20,988 bases of DNA. Source: a virus. Position numbers and translations under genes: made by a program. Positions 20,839 to 20,988 of this stretch are shown in pieces (positions within the stretch are counted from its first letter, which is position 1; every line of letters starts with the position of its first letter). The notes below the pieces were generated by a model. That model saw only the letters and a program-made list of their open reading frames with translations. It made no database searches and was not told the DNA's origin. The DNA lies in IMG/VR virus record IMGVR_UViG_3300017772_000174, positions 1 to 20,988 of that record; one strand, given 5' to 3'.

Positions 20839-20988
20839 TTATACCGACTCCTTATCATGGCTATGCAATAGGACTGTTTTGACTACGGCTCTACACCCTG
20901 TCTCATGGAATGCTTCTGAAGCAGAGCAATAAGCTTCACCTGAGCAAGTGTTGTCGGACCATACATAAGGTTCATCATCAGGCGGTAA
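20839..20988 (-). CDS. Partial CDS entering from the right edge (C-terminal 49 aa)
   Basis: On the - strand a frame is open from the window edge to TAA at 20839-20841. The visible 49 residues contain VWSDNTCSGEAYCSASEAF and HETGCRAVVKTVLLHSHD, with three cysteines. Its stop lies next to the next ATG (TATAAATGG), the same tight spacing as other genes here, which supports it being real. The start and function lie outside the window. Confidence 0.6.
   Translation of the reverse strand, partial: LPPDDEPYVWSDNTCSGEAYCSASEAFHETGCRAVVKTVLLHSHDKESV

Overview
The window is a stretch of a tailed, podovirus-type (T7-like) bacteriophage genome, most likely a marine phage of a Rhodobacteraceae (Roseobacter-type) alphaproteobacterium. 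The evidence is the gene set: a family A DNA polymerase, a fused primase-helicase, endonuclease I, a Cas4/RecB-like exonuclease, a single-stranded DNA binding protein, ThyX, a cobalamin-dependent (class II) ribonucleotide reductase, PhoH and MazG. This combination is known from roseophage SIO1 and the cobaviruses. A DUF1127 protein, a family typical of alphaproteobacteria, supports the host guess. No integrase or lysogeny gene is visible and no phage RNA polymerase lies in the window. The assignment rests on recognised families and was not searched.

Layout. At 1-4428 two overlapping + strand genes encode virion proteins: a C-terminal fragment, then a 1251-residue internal/ejection-type protein with a three-copy LPEDGYRLEEP linker. 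Everything to the right is on the - strand and converges on an intrinsic terminator at 4435-4465. Read leftward from the right end, the - strand holds: (a) 15.5-20.99 kb, an accessory zone of about 18 mostly small genes with ThyX, tRNA-Arg(TCT), a helix-turn-helix protein, a DNA-glycosylase-like protein, a zinc-ribbon protein and an Api92-like protein; (b) 9.0-15.5 kb, replication and recombination (primase-helicase, polymerase, SSB, exonuclease, endonuclease I, phosphoesterase); (c) 4.8-8.9 kb, nucleotide metabolism and host takeover (MazG, DUF1127, class II RNR, glutaredoxin, PhoH, DUF3310).

Genes are tightly packed with ATGA, TAATG and TGATG overlaps, which suggests translational coupling. 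Four promoter-like elements with a consensus-like -35, exactly 17 bp and a -10 precede transcription units on the - strand. Three U-tracted hairpins end units. This fits transcription by host sigma-70-type RNA polymerase. SSB and the 81-residue gene at 4475 each sit in their own promoter-gene-terminator cassette.

Working together: MazG, the B12-dependent RNR, glutaredoxin and ThyX would remodel host nucleotides into dNTPs. The exonuclease and endonuclease I would degrade host DNA or resolve phage DNA. The polymerase, primase-helicase and SSB copy the genome. The tRNA would match the phage's AGA-containing genes to a probably GC-rich host. The least explained parts are the 18.2 kb operator-rich promoter region, a repeated 14-mer, the phage DUF1127 protein, the glycosylase-like protein that lacks the usual lysine, and several micro-membrane and cysteine-bearing proteins. 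Several of these micro-genes (30, 51, 54 and 56 residues) are shorter than usual gene-calling cut-offs.
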